This document shows, one piece after another, positions 31,085 to 39,967 of a stretch of DNA of 64,000 bases. The notes under the pieces were generated by a model that made no database searches, was not told the DNA's origin, and saw nothing but the letters and a program-made list of their open reading frames with translations. Source of the stretch: Brachybacterium paraconglomeratum (GTDB lineage Bacteria; Actinomycetota; Actinomycetes; Actinomycetales; Dermabacteraceae); the NCBI RefSeq assembly GCF_003994255.1, contig NZ_ML133851.1:372001-436000 (forward strand), given 5' to 3'. The position numbers were made by a program, and so were the translations under genes. Each line of letters starts with the position of its first letter. Positions within the stretch are counted from its first letter, which is position 1.

Positions 31085-31629
31085 GGCACGGAGGCCATCA
31101 CGTCCGCGACATGGTCGAGGTACACGTCGACCACGGCCTCGCGGTAGCCCTCGGGGCCGCGGCGGCGGCCGAAGGCGGCGCGGCGCACGTCGTCCACGCT
31201 CATCGGGTGGCCGTCGGTGAAGTAGGCGACGAGCTGGTCGCACAGGGCGTCGACGTCGCCCTTGTCGTAGGCGGGCTCGCCCTGCGCGGCCGGGGCGAAG
31301 CGGTCGCCCGCGGGGCGCTCGAGCCGCTCCTTGAGGGTCTCGGCGCGCTCGGTGAGCTGGGCGACCCATGCCTCCTCGCCCTGGGCGGCGATGGCGTCGT
31401 CGCGGGCCTGCAGCGCGAACGCGTCGGAGAGGCGGTCCAGCGCCTCGTCGACCACGCGCATGTCGTAGCCGCCGCGCTCGGTGCCGAAGCTCGCCGCCGT
31501 GATGTCGGAGCCGTCGAAGGACGGGTCGCGACCCTCGTAGGCCTTGCGGGCGCGGGAGAGGAACTCGTCGACCTCGCGCATGTCGTATCCGACGCTGAAG
31601 CGCGAGACACGCTCGAACGATGTGCTCAC
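31081..31629 (-). CDS. DivIVA-repeat cytoplasmic protein
   Basis: 182 residues with three short DivIVA/Wag31-type motifs: GYDMREVDEFL near 14-24, GYDMRVVDEAL near 54-64, and a degenerate third copy YDKGDVDALC near 121. Each is followed by a predicted helix. No long coiled coil is present, so it is not a classical polar-growth scaffold. The GYDMxxVDxFL motif lies at the membrane-binding tip of DivIVA, and repeating it suggests interaction with membranes or with Wag31. The function is unknown. It is first in a run with dxr, rseP and probably ispG. Confidence 0.75.
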   Translation of the reverse strand: MSTSFERVSRFSVGYDMREVDEFLSRARKAYEGRDPSFDGSDITAASFGTERGGYDMRVVDEALDRLSDAFALQARDDAIAAQGEEAWVAQLTERAETLKERLERPAGDRFAPAAQGEPAYDKGDVDALCDQLVAYFTDGHPMSVDDVRRAAFGRRRGPEGYREAVVDVYLDHVADVMASVP

Positions 31630-31738
31630 CTGGTGGTCCTTCCTCGGTGCTGTCGGTGTCCCACTGTAGCGGCGCGGGAGGGGCGATTCGGGGAGGCGTG
31701 CTGGGCTCTGCGGTCCCGGACGGGGCCGGGCCGCAGCG

Positions 31739-33013
31739 TCAGTCGGCGACGGCCGAGGCGACCGCCTCGACGCGGGCGACGCGCGCCTCGCGGTCCTCGC
31801 GGTGGGCGTCGGACTCGATCACCTCGGCGGCGAGCTGGCCGCAGGCGCCGTCGATGTCGGAGCCGCGGGTGTCGCGGATCGTGGCGGAGATGCCGTTGTC
31901 CCGCAGGATCTCCACGAAGCGCTTCTCGACCAGGGGATCCGAGGCGGTCCACTTCGAGCCCTTGACGGGGTTCAGCGGGATGGGGTTGACGTGGATCCAG
32001 TGCGCCCCGCCCTTGGCGATCAGCCTGTCGGCGAGCAGCTGGGCGCGGTGGGCCTGGTCGTTGATGTCCCGGATCAGCGCGTACTCGATGGAGACCCGTC
32101 GGCCGGTGGTCTCGAAGTACTCCCAGGCCGCATCGAGGATCTCGTCGACGTCGAAGCGGGTGTTGATCGGCACCAGCTCGTCGCGCAGCGCATCGTCCGG
32201 GGCGTGCAGCGAGACCGCGAGGGTGACCGGGATCTTCTCCGCGGTGAGCTTGCGGACCGCCGGTGCGAGGCCGACGGTGGAGACGGTGATGTGGCGGGCG
32301 CCCATCCCGAACCCCTCCGGGGCCGGGGCGTTCAGCCGCTTGCAGGTGGTCGCGACGGGGCGGTAGTTCGCCAGCGGCTCCCCCATGCCCATGAACACGA
32401 TGTTCGAGACGCGGCCGGGGCCGCCGGGCAGCTCGCCGCTCGCGAGCATCCGGTTCGCGATGCGCACCTGCTCGAGGATCTCGGCGGTGGAGAGGTTGCG
32501 GGTCAGGCCCATCTGCCCGGTCGCGCAGAAGGGGCAGTTCATGCCGCAGCCCGCCTCCGAGGAGATGCACAGGGTGACCCGGTCGCTGTAGCGCATCAGC
32601 ACGGACTCGACCATCGGGCCGTCGAACAGCTTCCACAGGAACTTCTGCGTGGCGCCGTGGTCCGCGCTCTGGCGCGAGACGACGCTCAGCAGCGGCGGGA
32701 AGAAGCGGTCCACGAGCTGCTGGCGGAGGTCCTTGGGGATGTCGGTGAGGTCCTCGGGATCCGTGGTGAAGTGCTCGAAGTAGTGCACCGAGAGCTGCTT
32801 GGCGCGGAAGCCGGGCAGGCCCATCTCCTTCACCGCCTCGATCCGCTCCTCGAGCGTGAGATCGGCCAGGTGCGCCGGCGGCTTCCCACGACGGGTGGGA
32901 CGCAGCTGCAGCTGGCCGGGGGCGAGGGCGACCTTCTGCCCGGGGACGGCCTCGCGGGAGAGGTCGGGGTTGCTCGTCCCTGCGGCAGGGGTGCGAGGCG
33001 GGGTCTCGTTCAT
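31739..33013 (-). CDS. rlmN: Dual-specificity rRNA/tRNA (adenine-C2) methyltransferase
   Basis: 424 residues from ATG 33013. The radical SAM motif is [15 protein letters not shown] (CxxxCxxC). The N-terminal [13 protein letters not shown] block, [16 protein letters not shown] and [18 protein letters not shown] follow. RlmN methylates A2503 of 23S rRNA and A37 of some tRNAs. The C-terminal Cys in [13 protein letters not shown] is the second catalytic Cys. The N-terminus has about 55 extra residues. It overlaps the cdsA stop by four bases. Confidence 0.96.
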   Translation of the reverse strand: MNETPPRTPAAGTSNPDLSREAVPGQKVALAPGQLQLRPTRRGKPPAHLADLTLEERIEAVKEMGLPGFRAKQLSVHYFEHFTTDPEDLTDIPKDLRQQLVDRFFPPLLSVVSRQSADHGATQKFLWKLFDGPMVESVLMRYSDRVTLCISSEAGCGMNCPFCATGQMGLTRNLSTAEILEQVRIANRMLASGELPGGPGRVSNIVFMGMGEPLANYRPVATTCKRLNAPAPEGFGMGARHITVSTVGLAPAVRKLTAEKIPVTLAVSLHAPDDALRDELVPINTRFDVDEILDAAWEYFETTGRRVSIEYALIRDINDQAHRAQLLADRLIAKGGAHWIHVNPIPLNPVKGSKWTASDPLVEKRFVEILRDNGISATIRDTRGSDIDGACGQLAAEVIESDAHREDREARVARVEAVASAVAD

Positions 33014-33909
33014 GGCAGCAGTACCTCCAGCATGACGTAGGTGGTGGGGGCGGCCAGGAGGATCGAGTCCACCCGGTCCAGCACGCCCCCGTGGCCGGGC
33101 AGCAGGTGCCCCATGTCCTTGATCCCGAGGTCCCGCTTCAGCAGGGACTCGGCGAGGTCCCCGCAGGTGGAGACCACGACCAGCACCGCACCGATCGCGA
33201 CTCCCACCCACCAGGGCAGCTCGAGCGCGAGCACCGCGATCAGGGTGACCATCGCGGTGCCGAGCACGAGCGAGCCCGCGAAGCCCTCCCAGCTCTTCTT
33301 CGGGCTGATGCCGGGCGCCATCGGGTGGCGGCCGAAGAGCACCCCGGCGATGTAGCCGCCGACGTCGTTGCCGACGGGGCCGAGCACGGCGAGCAGCACC
33401 AGCATGGCTCCCTGGTCCCGCTGCATCAGCAGGAGCAGGAAGCAGCCGAGGAAGGGCACCCAGGCCAGGGCGAACACTCCCCCGGCGACGTCGCGCAGGG
33501 CGGTCAGGCCCATCGACTCGCTGACCCGCCACAGGATCAGCACGCAGACCGCGGCGGCGGTGGAGAGCATCAGCCCCTCCGCCCCGAACACGACCGTCGA
33601 GACGACCATCCCGATCACGCCGACCAGCAGCGGCACGGCCGGGACCTCGAGCCCTCCGTGGGCGAGCGCCCGGGTGAGCTCGAGCACCGCGGCGACCATC
33701 GCGATGGCGGCGACGACCGGGAACGCCTGCGGCACCACCAGCACGGACAGCGCCAGCACCGCCACGAGCGCGAGGCCGACGCCGATCGCGGCGGGGAGGT
33801 TCCTGCCGGGGCCGCGCCGCTTGGCGTGCTCGCCTTCCGGCGCGACAGCGACCGCCTCGACGGAGGTCGAGGCGGTCGCTGCGGCGGGGTCCGGCGCGGA
33901 GGTGCTCAT
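33010..33909 (-). CDS. cdsA: Phosphatidate cytidylyltransferase
   Basis: 299 residues with about eight membrane helices. The CTP-transferase signature is at the C-terminus: [28 protein letters not shown], with [30 protein letters not shown] before it. It makes CDP-diacylglycerol, the branch-point lipid for phosphatidylglycerol, cardiolipin and phosphatidylinositol. The N-terminus has about 35 extra charged residues. It lies between frr and rlmN in the same transcript. Confidence 0.95.
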   Translation of the reverse strand: MSTSAPDPAAATASTSVEAVAVAPEGEHAKRRGPGRNLPAAIGVGLALVAVLALSVLVVPQAFPVVAAIAMVAAVLELTRALAHGGLEVPAVPLLVGVIGMVVSTVVFGAEGLMLSTAAAVCVLILWRVSESMGLTALRDVAGGVFALAWVPFLGCFLLLLMQRDQGAMLVLLAVLGPVGNDVGGYIAGVLFGRHPMAPGISPKKSWEGFAGSLVLGTAMVTLIAVLALELPWWVGVAIGAVLVVVSTCGDLAESLLKRDLGIKDMGHLLPGHGGVLDRVDSILLAAPTTYVMLEVLLP

Positions 33910-33954
33910 CGCGGAGCGCTCACGGTCTGCACGGCGGGGCGGTGGCTCCGCGGC

Positions 33955-34521
33955 TCAGACGGTCTCGAGCTCGGTCTCCTTGAGGGCGAGCGCCTCGTCG
34001 ACCTGCTCGATGAACTTCTTGGTCAGGGCCTCGAGGTCCTTCTCGGCGCGTGCGCCCTCGTCCTCGCCGATCTCCCCGTCCTTCACCAGCTTCTCGATGG
34101 CCTTCTTCGCATTGCCGCGGGAGCCGCGGATCGCGATGCGGCCGTCCTCGGCCTTGGTGCGGGCGAGCTTGACGTAGTCGCGGCGGCGCTCCTCGGTCAG
34201 CGCCGGCAGCACCACGCGCAGGGTGTCGCCGTTGTTGGTGGGGTTCACGCCGAGATCGGACTCGCGCAGGGCGGTCTCGGTCGCGGACATCGCCGTCTTG
34301 TCGTAGGGGGTGACGATGACGGTGCGGGCCTCGGGGAACTGCAGCGAGGCGAGCTGGTTCAGCGGGGTCGGCGCGCCGTAGTACTCGACCGTGATCCCCT
34401 GGAACATCGCGGCGCTCGCCCGGCCGGTGCGGATCGCGGTGAACTCGTCCTTGGTCACCTCGACGGTCTTGGTCATCTTGGACTGGGCGTCCTTCAGGAT
34501 GCTCGCGGTGTCGTCGCTCAC
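33955..34521 (-). CDS. frr: Ribosome recycling factor
   Basis: 188 residues from GTG 34521, preceded by GAGGAGC. The upstream in-frame ATG at 34569 would add 16 residues not found in the family. Signature blocks are KDEFTAIRTGRASAAMFQGITVEYYG, TPLNQLASLQFPEARTVIVTPYDK and GDTLRVVLPALTEERRRDYVKLAR. RRF with EF-G splits the post-termination ribosome. The gene follows pyrH, the standard order. Confidence 0.97.
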   Translation of the reverse strand: MSDDTASILKDAQSKMTKTVEVTKDEFTAIRTGRASAAMFQGITVEYYGAPTPLNQLASLQFPEARTVIVTPYDKTAMSATETALRESDLGVNPTNNGDTLRVVLPALTEERRRDYVKLARTKAEDGRIAIRGSRGNAKKAIEKLVKDGEIGEDEGARAEKDLEALTKKFIEQVDEALALKETELETV

Positions 34522-34606
34522 GGGGTGCTCCTCGGTTGTCGAAGGGTGTTCGGGTCCATTGTCCCGCACGTCGCGGCGTCCGGGCGCCGCGACCTGCGGG
34601 CCGGTG

Positions 34607-35359
34607 TCACTTGGTGACGACGGTGCCGATCCGGTCGCCGCGCATCGCCCGGGTGATGTTCCCCGGGGTGTCGAGGCCGAAGACCATCATCTGCTGGGCG
34701 TTGTCCATGCAGAGGCTGAAGGCGGTGGAGTCCACGACCTTGAGGCCGCGCTGGAGCGCGTCGCCGTAGGTGACGTGCTCGAGCTTCGTGGCGTCGGGGT
34801 TGGTGCGGGGGTCGGCGTCGTAGACGCCGTCGACGCCGTTCTTCGCCATCAGGACCTCCTCGCAGCCGATCTCGAGCGCGCGCTGGACGGCGACGGTGTC
34901 GGTGGAGAAGTAGGGCATGCCGGCGCCCGCGCCGAAGATGACCACGCGCCCCTTCTCCAGGTGGCGCACCGCGCGCAGCGGGATGTACGGCTCGGCGACC
35001 TGGCCCATCTCGATCGCGGTCTGGACCCGGGTGGAGACCCCGCGCTGCTCGAGGAAGTCCTGCAGGGCCAGGCAGTTCATGACCGTGCCGAGCATGCCCA
35101 TGTAGTCCGCGCGACGGCGGTCCATGCCGCGCTGGGACAGCTCGGCGCCGCGGAAGAAGTTGCCGCCGCCGACGACTATCGCGCACTGGACGCCCTGGGC
35201 CACGCCCTCGGCGATCTCCGCCGCGATGCGGGAGACCACATCGGGGTCGACGCCCACGGCGCCTCCGCCGAAGGCCTCGCCCGAGAGCTTCAGGAGGACG
35301 CGTCGCCCGTCCTGTCGCTTGGGCAGAACAGGGATGGGGGACGTGAACGTCTGGGTCAT
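34607..35359 (-). CDS. pyrH: UMP kinase
   Basis: 250 residues. [14 protein letters not shown] and [13 protein letters not shown] form the ATP site, [21 protein letters not shown] the hexamer helix, and [23 protein letters not shown] the UMP site. The amino acid kinase fold phosphorylates UMP to UDP. A TATCAT -10-like box lies at 35392-35397 and an unusual G/C tract lies just beyond. The ribosome site is AAGGACC. Confidence 0.97.
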   Translation of the reverse strand: MTQTFTSPIPVLPKRQDGRRVLLKLSGEAFGGGAVGVDPDVVSRIAAEIAEGVAQGVQCAIVVGGGNFFRGAELSQRGMDRRRADYMGMLGTVMNCLALQDFLEQRGVSTRVQTAIEMGQVAEPYIPLRAVRHLEKGRVVIFGAGAGMPYFSTDTVAVQRALEIGCEEVLMAKNGVDGVYDADPRTNPDATKLEHVTYGDALQRGLKVVDSTAFSLCMDNAQQMMVFGLDTPGNITRAMRGDRIGTVVTK

Positions 35360-35391
35360 GGGAGGGGTCCTTCCGCGCGGGGTCCTCGGCG

Positions 35392-35397
35392 ATGATA
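35392..35397 (-). promoter_or_regulatory. Possible pyrH -10 box
   Basis: TATCAT on the minus strand, 33 bases before the start. The expected -35 position falls inside the C/G homopolymer tract at 35405-35437. Confidence 0.4.
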
Positions 35398-35404
35398 CCG
35401 GCGC

Positions 35405-35437
35405 GGGCCCCCCCCCCGGGGGGGGGGCCCCCCGGGG
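35405..35437. repeat. G3-C10-G10-C6-G4 homopolymer palindrome
   Basis: Ten consecutive C at 35408-35417 are followed by ten G at 35418-35427, then six C and four G. The C10/G10 block is a perfect palindrome. It lies between tsf and pyrH next to a -10-like box. Such tracts slip during replication and are hard to sequence, so the run lengths may be inaccurate or variable. Confidence 0.85.
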
Positions 35438-35441
35438 CGGT

Positions 35442-35459
35442 GGCCACGCTCACGTGGCC
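35442..35459 (-). terminator. Hairpin downstream of tsf
   Basis: GGCCACG and CGTGGCC form a seven-base stem with a four-base loop about 47 bases past the tsf stop. Together with the adjoining G/C tract it probably ends the rpsB-tsf transcript. Confidence 0.6.
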
Positions 35460-35505
35460 GGCGGGCGGGGAGGGCGCGCAGCGCGCCCGGCCCGGCCCGG
35501 TGGCG

Positions 35506-36330
35506 TCAGTTGCCGACGCGGAAGCGGACGAAGCCGGTGACGGTGCCGCCGGCCTCCTCGACGACCTGGCCGACGGACTTCTTCGGGTCCTTCGCGAAGG
35601 CCTGGTCGAGCAGGACGTTCTCCTTGTAGAACCCGTTCAGGCGGCCCTCGACGATCTTGGGGATCGCCTTCTCGGGCTTGCCCTCGTTCTCGGCGGTCTC
35701 CTGCGCGATGCGGCGCTCGTTGTCGACGAGCTCGGCGGGGACCTCGTCGCGGTTGAGGTACGCGGGGGTGAACGCGGCGATGTGCATCGCGACGTCGCGC
35801 GCGACCTCGGCGCCGGCCGCGTCGGTCGCGACCAGCACGCCGACCTGCGGGGGCAGGTCCTTGTTGGTGCGGTGCATGTACTCGGTGACGGCCTCTCCGG
35901 AGACGCGGCCGATGCGGCGCACCAGGATCTTCTCGCCCATGGAGGCGCCGGCGTTGGTCAGCGCCTCGCCGAAGGGGGTCTCGGCGAGCTGCTCGGGCTC
36001 GGTGGCGCCGGACTCGACGGCGGCGGCCACGGCCTCGTCGCCGAGCGCCACGAACTTGTCGTTCTTGGCGACGAAGTCGGTCTCGGAGTTGAGCTCGACG
36101 AGGGTGCCGGTGCGGCCCTCGGCGCTGTCGCGGATGTCGAAGGCGATGAGGCCCTCGGAGGCGGTGCGGCCCTCGCGCTTGGCGATGCCCTTGAGGCCCT
36201 TGACGCGGATGACCTCGACGGCCTTGGCCTTGTCGCCGTCCGCCTCGTCGAGCGCCTTCTTGACGTCGAGCATGCCCGCGCCGGTGGCCTCGCGGATCTC
36301 CTTGATGTCTGCTGCCGTGTAGTTGGCCAT
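35506..36330 (-). CDS. tsf: Translation elongation factor Ts
   Basis: 274 residues. The N-terminal UBA-like domain has IKEIREATGAGMLDVKKALDEADGD. The EF-Tu contact core is marked by TLVELNSETDFVAKNDKFVAL, and VAMHIAAFTPAYLNRDEVPAEL is the second signature. EF-Ts exchanges GDP for GTP on EF-Tu. It follows rpsB across a strong hairpin, as in most bacteria. Confidence 0.98.
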   Translation of the reverse strand: MANYTAADIKEIREATGAGMLDVKKALDEADGDKAKAVEVIRVKGLKGIAKREGRTASEGLIAFDIRDSAEGRTGTLVELNSETDFVAKNDKFVALGDEAVAAAVESGATEPEQLAETPFGEALTNAGASMGEKILVRRIGRVSGEAVTEYMHRTNKDLPPQVGVLVATDAAGAEVARDVAMHIAAFTPAYLNRDEVPAELVDNERRIAQETAENEGKPEKAIPKIVEGRLNGFYKENVLLDQAFAKDPKKSVGQVVEEAGGTVTGFVRFRVGN

Positions 36331-36393
36331 GTTCCTCTTCCTTGTGGGAGCTGCTTCGGGAGGTGGCGGGAGGCGATCGGCCTCCCCGTGGAG

Positions 36394-36425
36394 GGGCCCG
36401 GGACCGACGTGTCGGTCCCGGGCCC
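36394..36425 (-). terminator. Attenuator-like hairpin between rpsB and tsf
   Basis: Perfect 15-base arms (36394-36408 and 36411-36425) with a two-base loop, starting six bases past the rpsB stop. It can act as a partial terminator that sets the S2 to EF-Ts ratio. Confidence 0.75.
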
Positions 36426-36430
36426 GCGGA

Positions 36431-37333
36431 TCACTCGGCGGCGGGGGCCTCGGTGGAGGTCTCCTCGGAGGTCTCCGCGGCGGGGGCCTCCTCGGCGGGC
36501 TTCTCCTCGGCGGCGGCGACGGACTCCTCGGCGGGAGCGTCCTGCGACTGGACCTCGGACTGCTTGAGCAGCTCCTGCTCCCACTCGGCCAGCGGCTCGG
36601 CGTCCACGGCGGAGACGTTCTTCTCGCCGCCGGTGGACTTGGCGTGACGCTCCTGGAGGCCGGCGGCGACCGCGTCGGCGACCACGCGGGTCAGCAGCGT
36701 GACGGAGCGGATCGCGTCGTCGTTGCCCGGGATCGGGTAGGTGATCTCGTCGGGATCGCAGTTGGTGTCCAGGATCGCGACGACGGGGATGTTGAGCTTC
36801 TGCGCCTCGTCGACGGCGAGGTGCTCCTTGTTGGTGTCCACGACCCAGAGGGCGGAGGGGGCCTTGCCCATGTCGCGGATGCCGCCGAGGGTCTTCTCGA
36901 GCTTGTCCTTCTCGCGACGCATCATGAGCAGCTCCTTCTTGGTGCGGCCGGAGGAGGCCACATCGTCGAAGTCGATCTGCTCGAGCTCCTTGAGGCGGTT
37001 CACGCGCGCGGAGACGGTCTGCAGGTTGGTGAGCATGCCGCCCAGCCAGCGCTGGTTCACGTAGGGCATGCCCACGCGGGTGGCCTGCTCCTGCACGGAC
37101 TCCTGCGCCTGCTTCTTGGTGCCGACGAACAGGATGGTGCCGCCGTGGGCGACGGTCTGCTTGACGAAGTCGTAGGCCTTGTCGATGTACGACAGGGTCT
37201 GCATGAGGTCGACGATGTAGATGCCGTTGCGCTCGGTGAAGATGAAGCGACGGACCTTCGGGTTCCAACGACGGGTCTGGTGACCGAAGTGGACGCCGCT
37301 CTCCAGGAGCTGGCGCATGGTGACGACTGCCAT
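36431..37333 (-). CDS. rpsB: 30S ribosomal protein S2
   Basis: 300 residues from ATG 37333. [22 protein letters not shown] opens the protein, with [36 protein letters not shown] and [22 protein letters not shown] following. The last 55 residues are a Glu/Ala-rich tail typical of actinobacterial S2. The ribosome site AGAGGAC precedes the start. The leader appears long (about 235 bases to a TAGACT box at 37571-37576). Confidence 0.98.
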   Translation of the reverse strand: MAVVTMRQLLESGVHFGHQTRRWNPKVRRFIFTERNGIYIVDLMQTLSYIDKAYDFVKQTVAHGGTILFVGTKKQAQESVQEQATRVGMPYVNQRWLGGMLTNLQTVSARVNRLKELEQIDFDDVASSGRTKKELLMMRREKDKLEKTLGGIRDMGKAPSALWVVDTNKEHLAVDEAQKLNIPVVAILDTNCDPDEITYPIPGNDDAIRSVTLLTRVVADAVAAGLQERHAKSTGGEKNVSAVDAEPLAEWEQELLKQSEVQSQDAPAEESVAAAEEKPAEEAPAAETSEETSTEAPAAE

Positions 37334-37570
37334 GATGGTGTCCTCTGTTCTCCGGTCCTGGGCTCGCACGGCGCGCCCGAAGGCGTCCGCGGTCATCGCG
37401 CAGGACCTGCTTTCTCGGTTGTTCCCCCGCCACCGGTCGGTGCGGGGCCTGGTGCCCGGGTGCCGGCCGCCCTGCACCTGCCTCCGCACGGGGCGGGGAC
37501 GGGAAGGACCGATGGCCGACGAGCCCTGGTGGGCACGCGAAGTCATCCGGACGGACCGGATGCTGAGTGG

Positions 37571-37576
37571 AGTCTA
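37571..37576 (-). promoter_or_regulatory. Possible rpsB -10 box
   Basis: TAGACT on the minus strand, just downstream (in rpsB sense) of the 40-base tandem repeats; no good -35 is visible. Confidence 0.4.
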
Positions 37577-37610
37577 TCGGACGCCGCCGCCTCCTCGCGC
37601 GCGTCCTGCG

Positions 37611-37730
37611 TCACCTCCGTCCCGGCGAGTCCTCGCGGGGCCCTCGTGCGTCACGTCCGTCCCGGCGAGTCCTCGCGGGGCCTTCGTGCGCCGCCTCCGT
37701 CCCGGCGAGTCCTCGCCGGGTCCTCGTGCG
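37611..37730. repeat. Three tandem 40-bp units, each with a hairpin
   Basis: Units lie at 37611-37650, 37651-37690 and 37691-37730. They share TCCGTCCCGGCGAGTCCTCG, then CGGGG or CCGGG, a C/T-rich stretch and TCGTGCG. In unit 3, CCCGGCGAG and CTCGCCGGG pair perfectly around a TC loop; units 1 and 2 have one mismatch in the stem. A decayed partial unit may precede them at 37591-37610. Confidence 0.9.
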
Positions 37731-37811
37731 ACCTCTCCTCCACAGACCCCGCGGGTCCACCGCCGCCGGGCGGGGCTCGCCGAGCCGCGGCGGGGCGCGG
37801 ACGATGCCGAC

Positions 37812-38552
37812 ATGATCCCCTCGCCGGCGCCTCCGCCCTCTCCCCCGCCCCTGTCCCTGCCCGCCTCCCCGGCGGCGCTGGTGCTCGCGCTGCTGGTGCT
37901 GCTCCTGCCGGTGGTCGTGATGCCGTCCGCCGCGGCACGGGCGGACGGTCCGCGCTGGCAGTGGCCGGCGCCGCCGCCGCACGAGGTGATCGCGCCCTTC
38001 GACGCGCCGGCGACGCCCTACGGCCCCGGTCATCGCGGGATCGACATCGCGGTCCCGGGCGGTGCGGAGGTCCGGGCGGTCGAGGGCGGGACCGTGCGGT
38101 TCAGCGGGTCGGTCGCCGGGCGCGGCGTCGTCTCGGTGGTGCATGCCGACGGGCTGATCTCGACCTACGAGCCGGTCGACGGTGGGGTGAGCGCCGGGGA
38201 CCCGGTCGGGGCCGGTCAGGTGCTCGGCACCCTCGAGGGCTCCTCGCCCGCCTCCCACTGCGCCGGTCGGGACTGTCTGCACCTGGGTGCTCGACGGGGC
38301 GAGCTCTATGTCGACCCGCTGCTGCTGCTCGGCGGGCGCGGGCCGAGCGTCCTGCTGCCCTGGGCGGGCGGCGCCTCCGGGGACGGTGCGGGAGCGACCG
38401 GGCCGGGGGCCTCCCTCGATGCCGGAGCCGGGTCTGCAGGGACGGCGTCGGGAGCAGGAGCGAGTGCTGGGCCTGCAGCAGGGGCGGGAGTGTCGTCCCG
38501 GGCGGTCGCTCAGGTCGCACGGCACGGAGCGCGGGCGGTCGCCCTGGCCTGA
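37812..38552 (+). CDS. Secreted M23-like peptidase, catalytic His replaced
   Basis: 246 residues from ATG 37812. A Pro-rich start and a long Leu/Val stretch (about 15-42) ending in a signal-peptidase-like SAAARA site mark secretion. The M23 (LytM) core has GPGHRGIDIAV (zinc ligands His74 and Asp78) and DCLHLG (His157). The family motif is HxH; the first, catalytic His is Cys155 here, a form I have seen in actinobacterial paralogues. This suggests reduced activity or a binding role at the wall. The C-terminal 60 residues are Gly/Ala low complexity. It is divergent from rpsB and convergent with xerC. Confidence 0.75.
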   Translation: MIPSPAPPPSPPPLSLPASPAALVLALLVLLLPVVVMPSAAARADGPRWQWPAPPPHEVIAPFDAPATPYGPGHRGIDIAVPGGAEVRAVEGGTVRFSGSVAGRGVVSVVHADGLISTYEPVDGGVSAGDPVGAGQVLGTLEGSSPASHCAGRDCLHLGARRGELYVDPLLLLGGRGPSVLLPWAGGASGDGAGATGPGASLDAGAGSAGTASGAGASAGPAAGAGVSSRAVAQVARHGARAVALA

Positions 38553-38648
38553 CCGTGCCCGGGGCCGCCGGGGCTGCACGGCCCGGGACCGTCGGCGATG
38601 GTGGCGCACCCGGCGCGACCGGCGCTGACCTGACGCGCCTGCCGCGGA

Positions 38649-39911
38649 TCAGGCGCGCGGATGCGCCTGCTCGACGGTGCTGCGCAGGCGTTCTGCGCTG
38701 ACGTGGGTGTAGATCTGCGTGGTGGCGAGCGAGGAGTGCCCGAGGAAGTCCTGAACGCTGCGGAGGTCCGCACCGCCCTCGACGAGGTGGGTGGCCGCAC
38801 TGTGCCGCAGGGTGTGCGGGGTGACGTGGCGGGCGATCCCGGCGCGGGCCGCGTAGCGGTCCACGAGGGTGCGCACGGCGCGGTCCCCGAGCCTCCCGCC
38901 CCGCACCCCGAGGAAGAACGCCCGACCCGGCGCCTTCGCTCGGCGCGCCGCGGAGGTCCCGGCCCGGCCCTTCCCCGGGGCCTGTGCCGTGCCTCGACCG
39001 GCGGCGGTCGCACCGGCGAGCACCGGCCTGCCCTCCGTCTCCCAGCGGCGCAGCGCCTCCAGGGCGGGGACGCCGACGGGGACGATCCGCTCCTTGTCGC
39101 CCTTGCCGCGCACGCGGACGGTGCCCTGGGCCATGTCGATCCCGCCCAGGTCGAGGGCCACGAGCTCGGAGACGCGCAGGCCGGAGGAGTAGAGCAGCTC
39201 GAGCACGGCGGCGTCGCGCAGCTGCACCGCGCGCTGGACTGGATCGACCGCGGACGGCTCCTCGGCGGGCGCGCCGCCTGCGGCGGTGCCCTCCCCTGCC
39301 GCGTCACCCGCCGTCGCGGTCCCGTCCCGCGTCACGGCGCCGTCCCTCGTCGCCGTGTTGCCCTGCGTCGCGGCGCCGGCCGGCATCGGAGCGCCGCCCT
39401 GCGTCGAGGTGCTGCCCGGCGTCGGGGCGCCGCCTCGTGCCGGGGCGGCGTCCTCGGAGTCCGTGTCGGCGCCCGGTGCCGGGACGTCGCTCCTCCTCGG
39501 CGCGGGCTCGGTGACGATCCCGTCGAGGAGCGCGCCGGCCTGCTCGTCGGTGAGGACGGTGGGCAGGTGCCGGCCGCGGCGGGGCGCGCGGAGCCGGCCG
39601 CCGACGTCGTGCGGGATCCTGCCGGTGGAGGCGAGCCAGGTGGTGAATGTCCGCGCAGCCGCGGCGGAGCGGGCGAGGGTGCTCGCGCCGGCCCCGGTCT
39701 CCGCGCGAGCGCCGAGCCAGGAGCGCAGCGCTGTCACGTCGAGCTCGGCCGGGGCGATCCGCTCGACCTCCCGCAGATGCGCCAGCAGCGCCACGGCCTC
39801 GCGGCGGTAGGCCCGGACGGTGTGCTCGGACCTGCCTCGTTCGAGGTCGAGATGGGCGGCGAAGGCGTCGACGATCTGCTCGTCGGTCTCCGTCGCGCGC
39901 TCCGTGCTCAT
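38649..39911 (-). CDS. xerC: Tyrosine recombinase XerC with a long low-complexity insertion
   Basis: 420 residues from ATG 39911 (XerC is usually about 300). The N-terminal core-binding domain is at about 10-105. The catalytic domain has GLRVSEL (Arg245), GKGDKER (Lys273), [11 protein letters not shown] (His366, Arg369), GHSS (His392) and the nucleophile Tyr401. XerC with XerD resolves chromosome dimers at dif. Two insertions are visible: residues about 135-222 (Ala/Gly/Thr/Pro with TRDG and TQGGAP repeats) between the two domains, and about 300-330. All catalytic residues are intact. The gene is in the usual place between dprA and rpsB. Confidence 0.9.
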   Translation of the reverse strand: MSTERATETDEQIVDAFAAHLDLERGRSEHTVRAYRREAVALLAHLREVERIAPAELDVTALRSWLGARAETGAGASTLARSAAAARTFTTWLASTGRIPHDVGGRLRAPRRGRHLPTVLTDEQAGALLDGIVTEPAPRRSDVPAPGADTDSEDAAPARGGAPTPGSTSTQGGAPMPAGAATQGNTATRDGAVTRDGTATAGDAAGEGTAAGGAPAEEPSAVDPVQRAVQLRDAAVLELLYSSGLRVSELVALDLGGIDMAQGTVRVRGKGDKERIVPVGVPALEALRRWETEGRPVLAGATAAGRGTAQAPGKGRAGTSAARRAKAPGRAFFLGVRGGRLGDRAVRTLVDRYAARAGIARHVTPHTLRHSAATHLVEGGADLRSVQDFLGHSSLATTQIYTHVSAERLRSTVEQAHPRA

Positions 39912-39967
39912 CCCGTCATTCTCGCCCATCCTCGCGGCCGGGGGCAGTGCTCCCGCCGAGCCGGCCG

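Larger units (their letters stand above)
37334..37811. other. Divergent regulatory region between rpsB and the M23 gene
   Basis: 478 bases. Nearest rpsB is a leader of about 230 bases without an evident gene. A TAGACT box (37571-37576, minus strand) is the likely rpsB -10 element. Beyond it lie three tandem 40-base units (37611-37730). The last 80 bases lead into the M23 gene and show no clear promoter. Open frames across it are low-complexity and not credible proteins. Confidence 0.5.

Noticed and set aside
37317..37811. A longer start for the M23 protein that includes the 40-bp repeats
   Set aside because: It would add 165 Arg/Pro-rich residues before a clear signal peptide, and crosses the rpsB leader and promoter.
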